A stretch of DNA of 6,615 nucleotides from Solirubrobacterales bacterium (GTDB lineage: Bacteria; Actinomycetota; Thermoleophilia; Solirubrobacterales; Solirubrobacteraceae). Under the pieces are notes generated by a model. It did no database searches and had not been told where the DNA came from. It saw only the letters and a program-made list of their open reading frames with translations. Location of the stretch: contig PMKB01000021.1 in NCBI GenBank assembly GCA_003157595.1, forward strand, positions 1-6,615, written 5' to 3'. Every line of letters starts with the position of its first letter. Positions within the stretch are counted from its first letter, which is position 1. Position numbers and translations under genes: made by a program. This document shows, piece after piece, positions 6,530 to 6,615 of this stretch.

Positions 6530-6615
6530 ATGACCAGCGCAACTGAGGTCGCGGCGGGCGCCGCGATCGACCACCGCGAGCTGTACCGGCTGCCGTGGTC
6601 GCTGCCCGACAACGC
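6530..6615 (+). CDS. Start of a gene cut by the window edge, possibly a radical SAM protein
   Basis: ATG at 6530 is preceded by a strong purine-rich site (GGGAGGG, 6519-6525) with a 4-nt spacer, and the frame is open for 28 codons to the window edge. The visible product begins MTSATEVAAGAAID and continues HRELYRLPWSLPDNA. A segment like LYRLPWSLPDN is, from memory, found just before the strand and CxxxCxxC cysteine motif of some radical SAM proteins. That motif would fall beyond the end of this sequence, so the assignment is tentative. Existence of the gene is well supported by the ribosome site, the upstream promoter-like element and GC-rich codon positions. Its expression is probably controlled by the palindrome about 20 nt upstream of the start codon. 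Confidence 0.6.
   Translation, partial: MTSATEVAAGAAIDHRELYRLPWSLPDN

Overview
The window is GC-rich and tightly packed, with four complete genes on the minus strand, one complete gene on the plus strand and the start of a sixth gene at the right edge. Base composition, Shine-Dalgarno-type leaders, and the resemblance of the proteins to families common in high-GC Gram-positives suggest an actinomycete-like bacterium (Actinomycetota). The genus cannot be told from sequence alone. There is no sign of rRNA, tRNA, insertion sequences, phage genes or CRISPR.

Layout. At the left (22-3117, minus strand) lies a two-gene unit: an FAD-dependent oxidoreductase of the amine-oxidase/UDP-galactopyranose-mutase-like superfamily, followed 9 nt later by a multi-membrane-span DUF2142 protein. 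Proteins of both kinds are often found in cell-surface glycan loci, so a role in envelope polysaccharide is the best guess. Upstream of it, after a 215-nt spacer, is a second minus-strand unit (3333-4768): a three-histidine-box membrane desaturase/hydroxylase resembling MocD, followed only 2 nt later by a small Rieske [2Fe-2S] ferredoxin resembling MocE. These two look like an oxygenase and its dedicated electron donor. The reductase that should feed the ferredoxin is not in the window.

A 186-nt divergent intergenic region (4769-4954) separates the desaturase from a plus-strand long-form nitronate-monooxygenase-like flavoprotein (4955-6397). This region holds an 11-bp perfect hairpin and a tandem 7-bp repeat, which are candidates for control of one or both genes. 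The flavoprotein has a cysteine-bearing C-terminal extension absent from the short, biochemically characterised nitronate monooxygenases.

The last 130 nt before the right-hand gene carry a promoter-like element overlapped by a 30-bp imperfect palindrome built from TTAGGG/CCCTAA half-sites, the clearest regulatory signal in the window. The gene that follows (6530 onward) is cut off after 28 codons. Its N-terminus resembles a radical SAM protein, but the diagnostic cysteine motif would lie beyond the edge.

I do not see evidence for a wholly new multi-gene system. The points most worth following are the palindromic operator, the structured divergent intergenic region, the flavoprotein's cysteine tail and the desaturase-ferredoxin pair.
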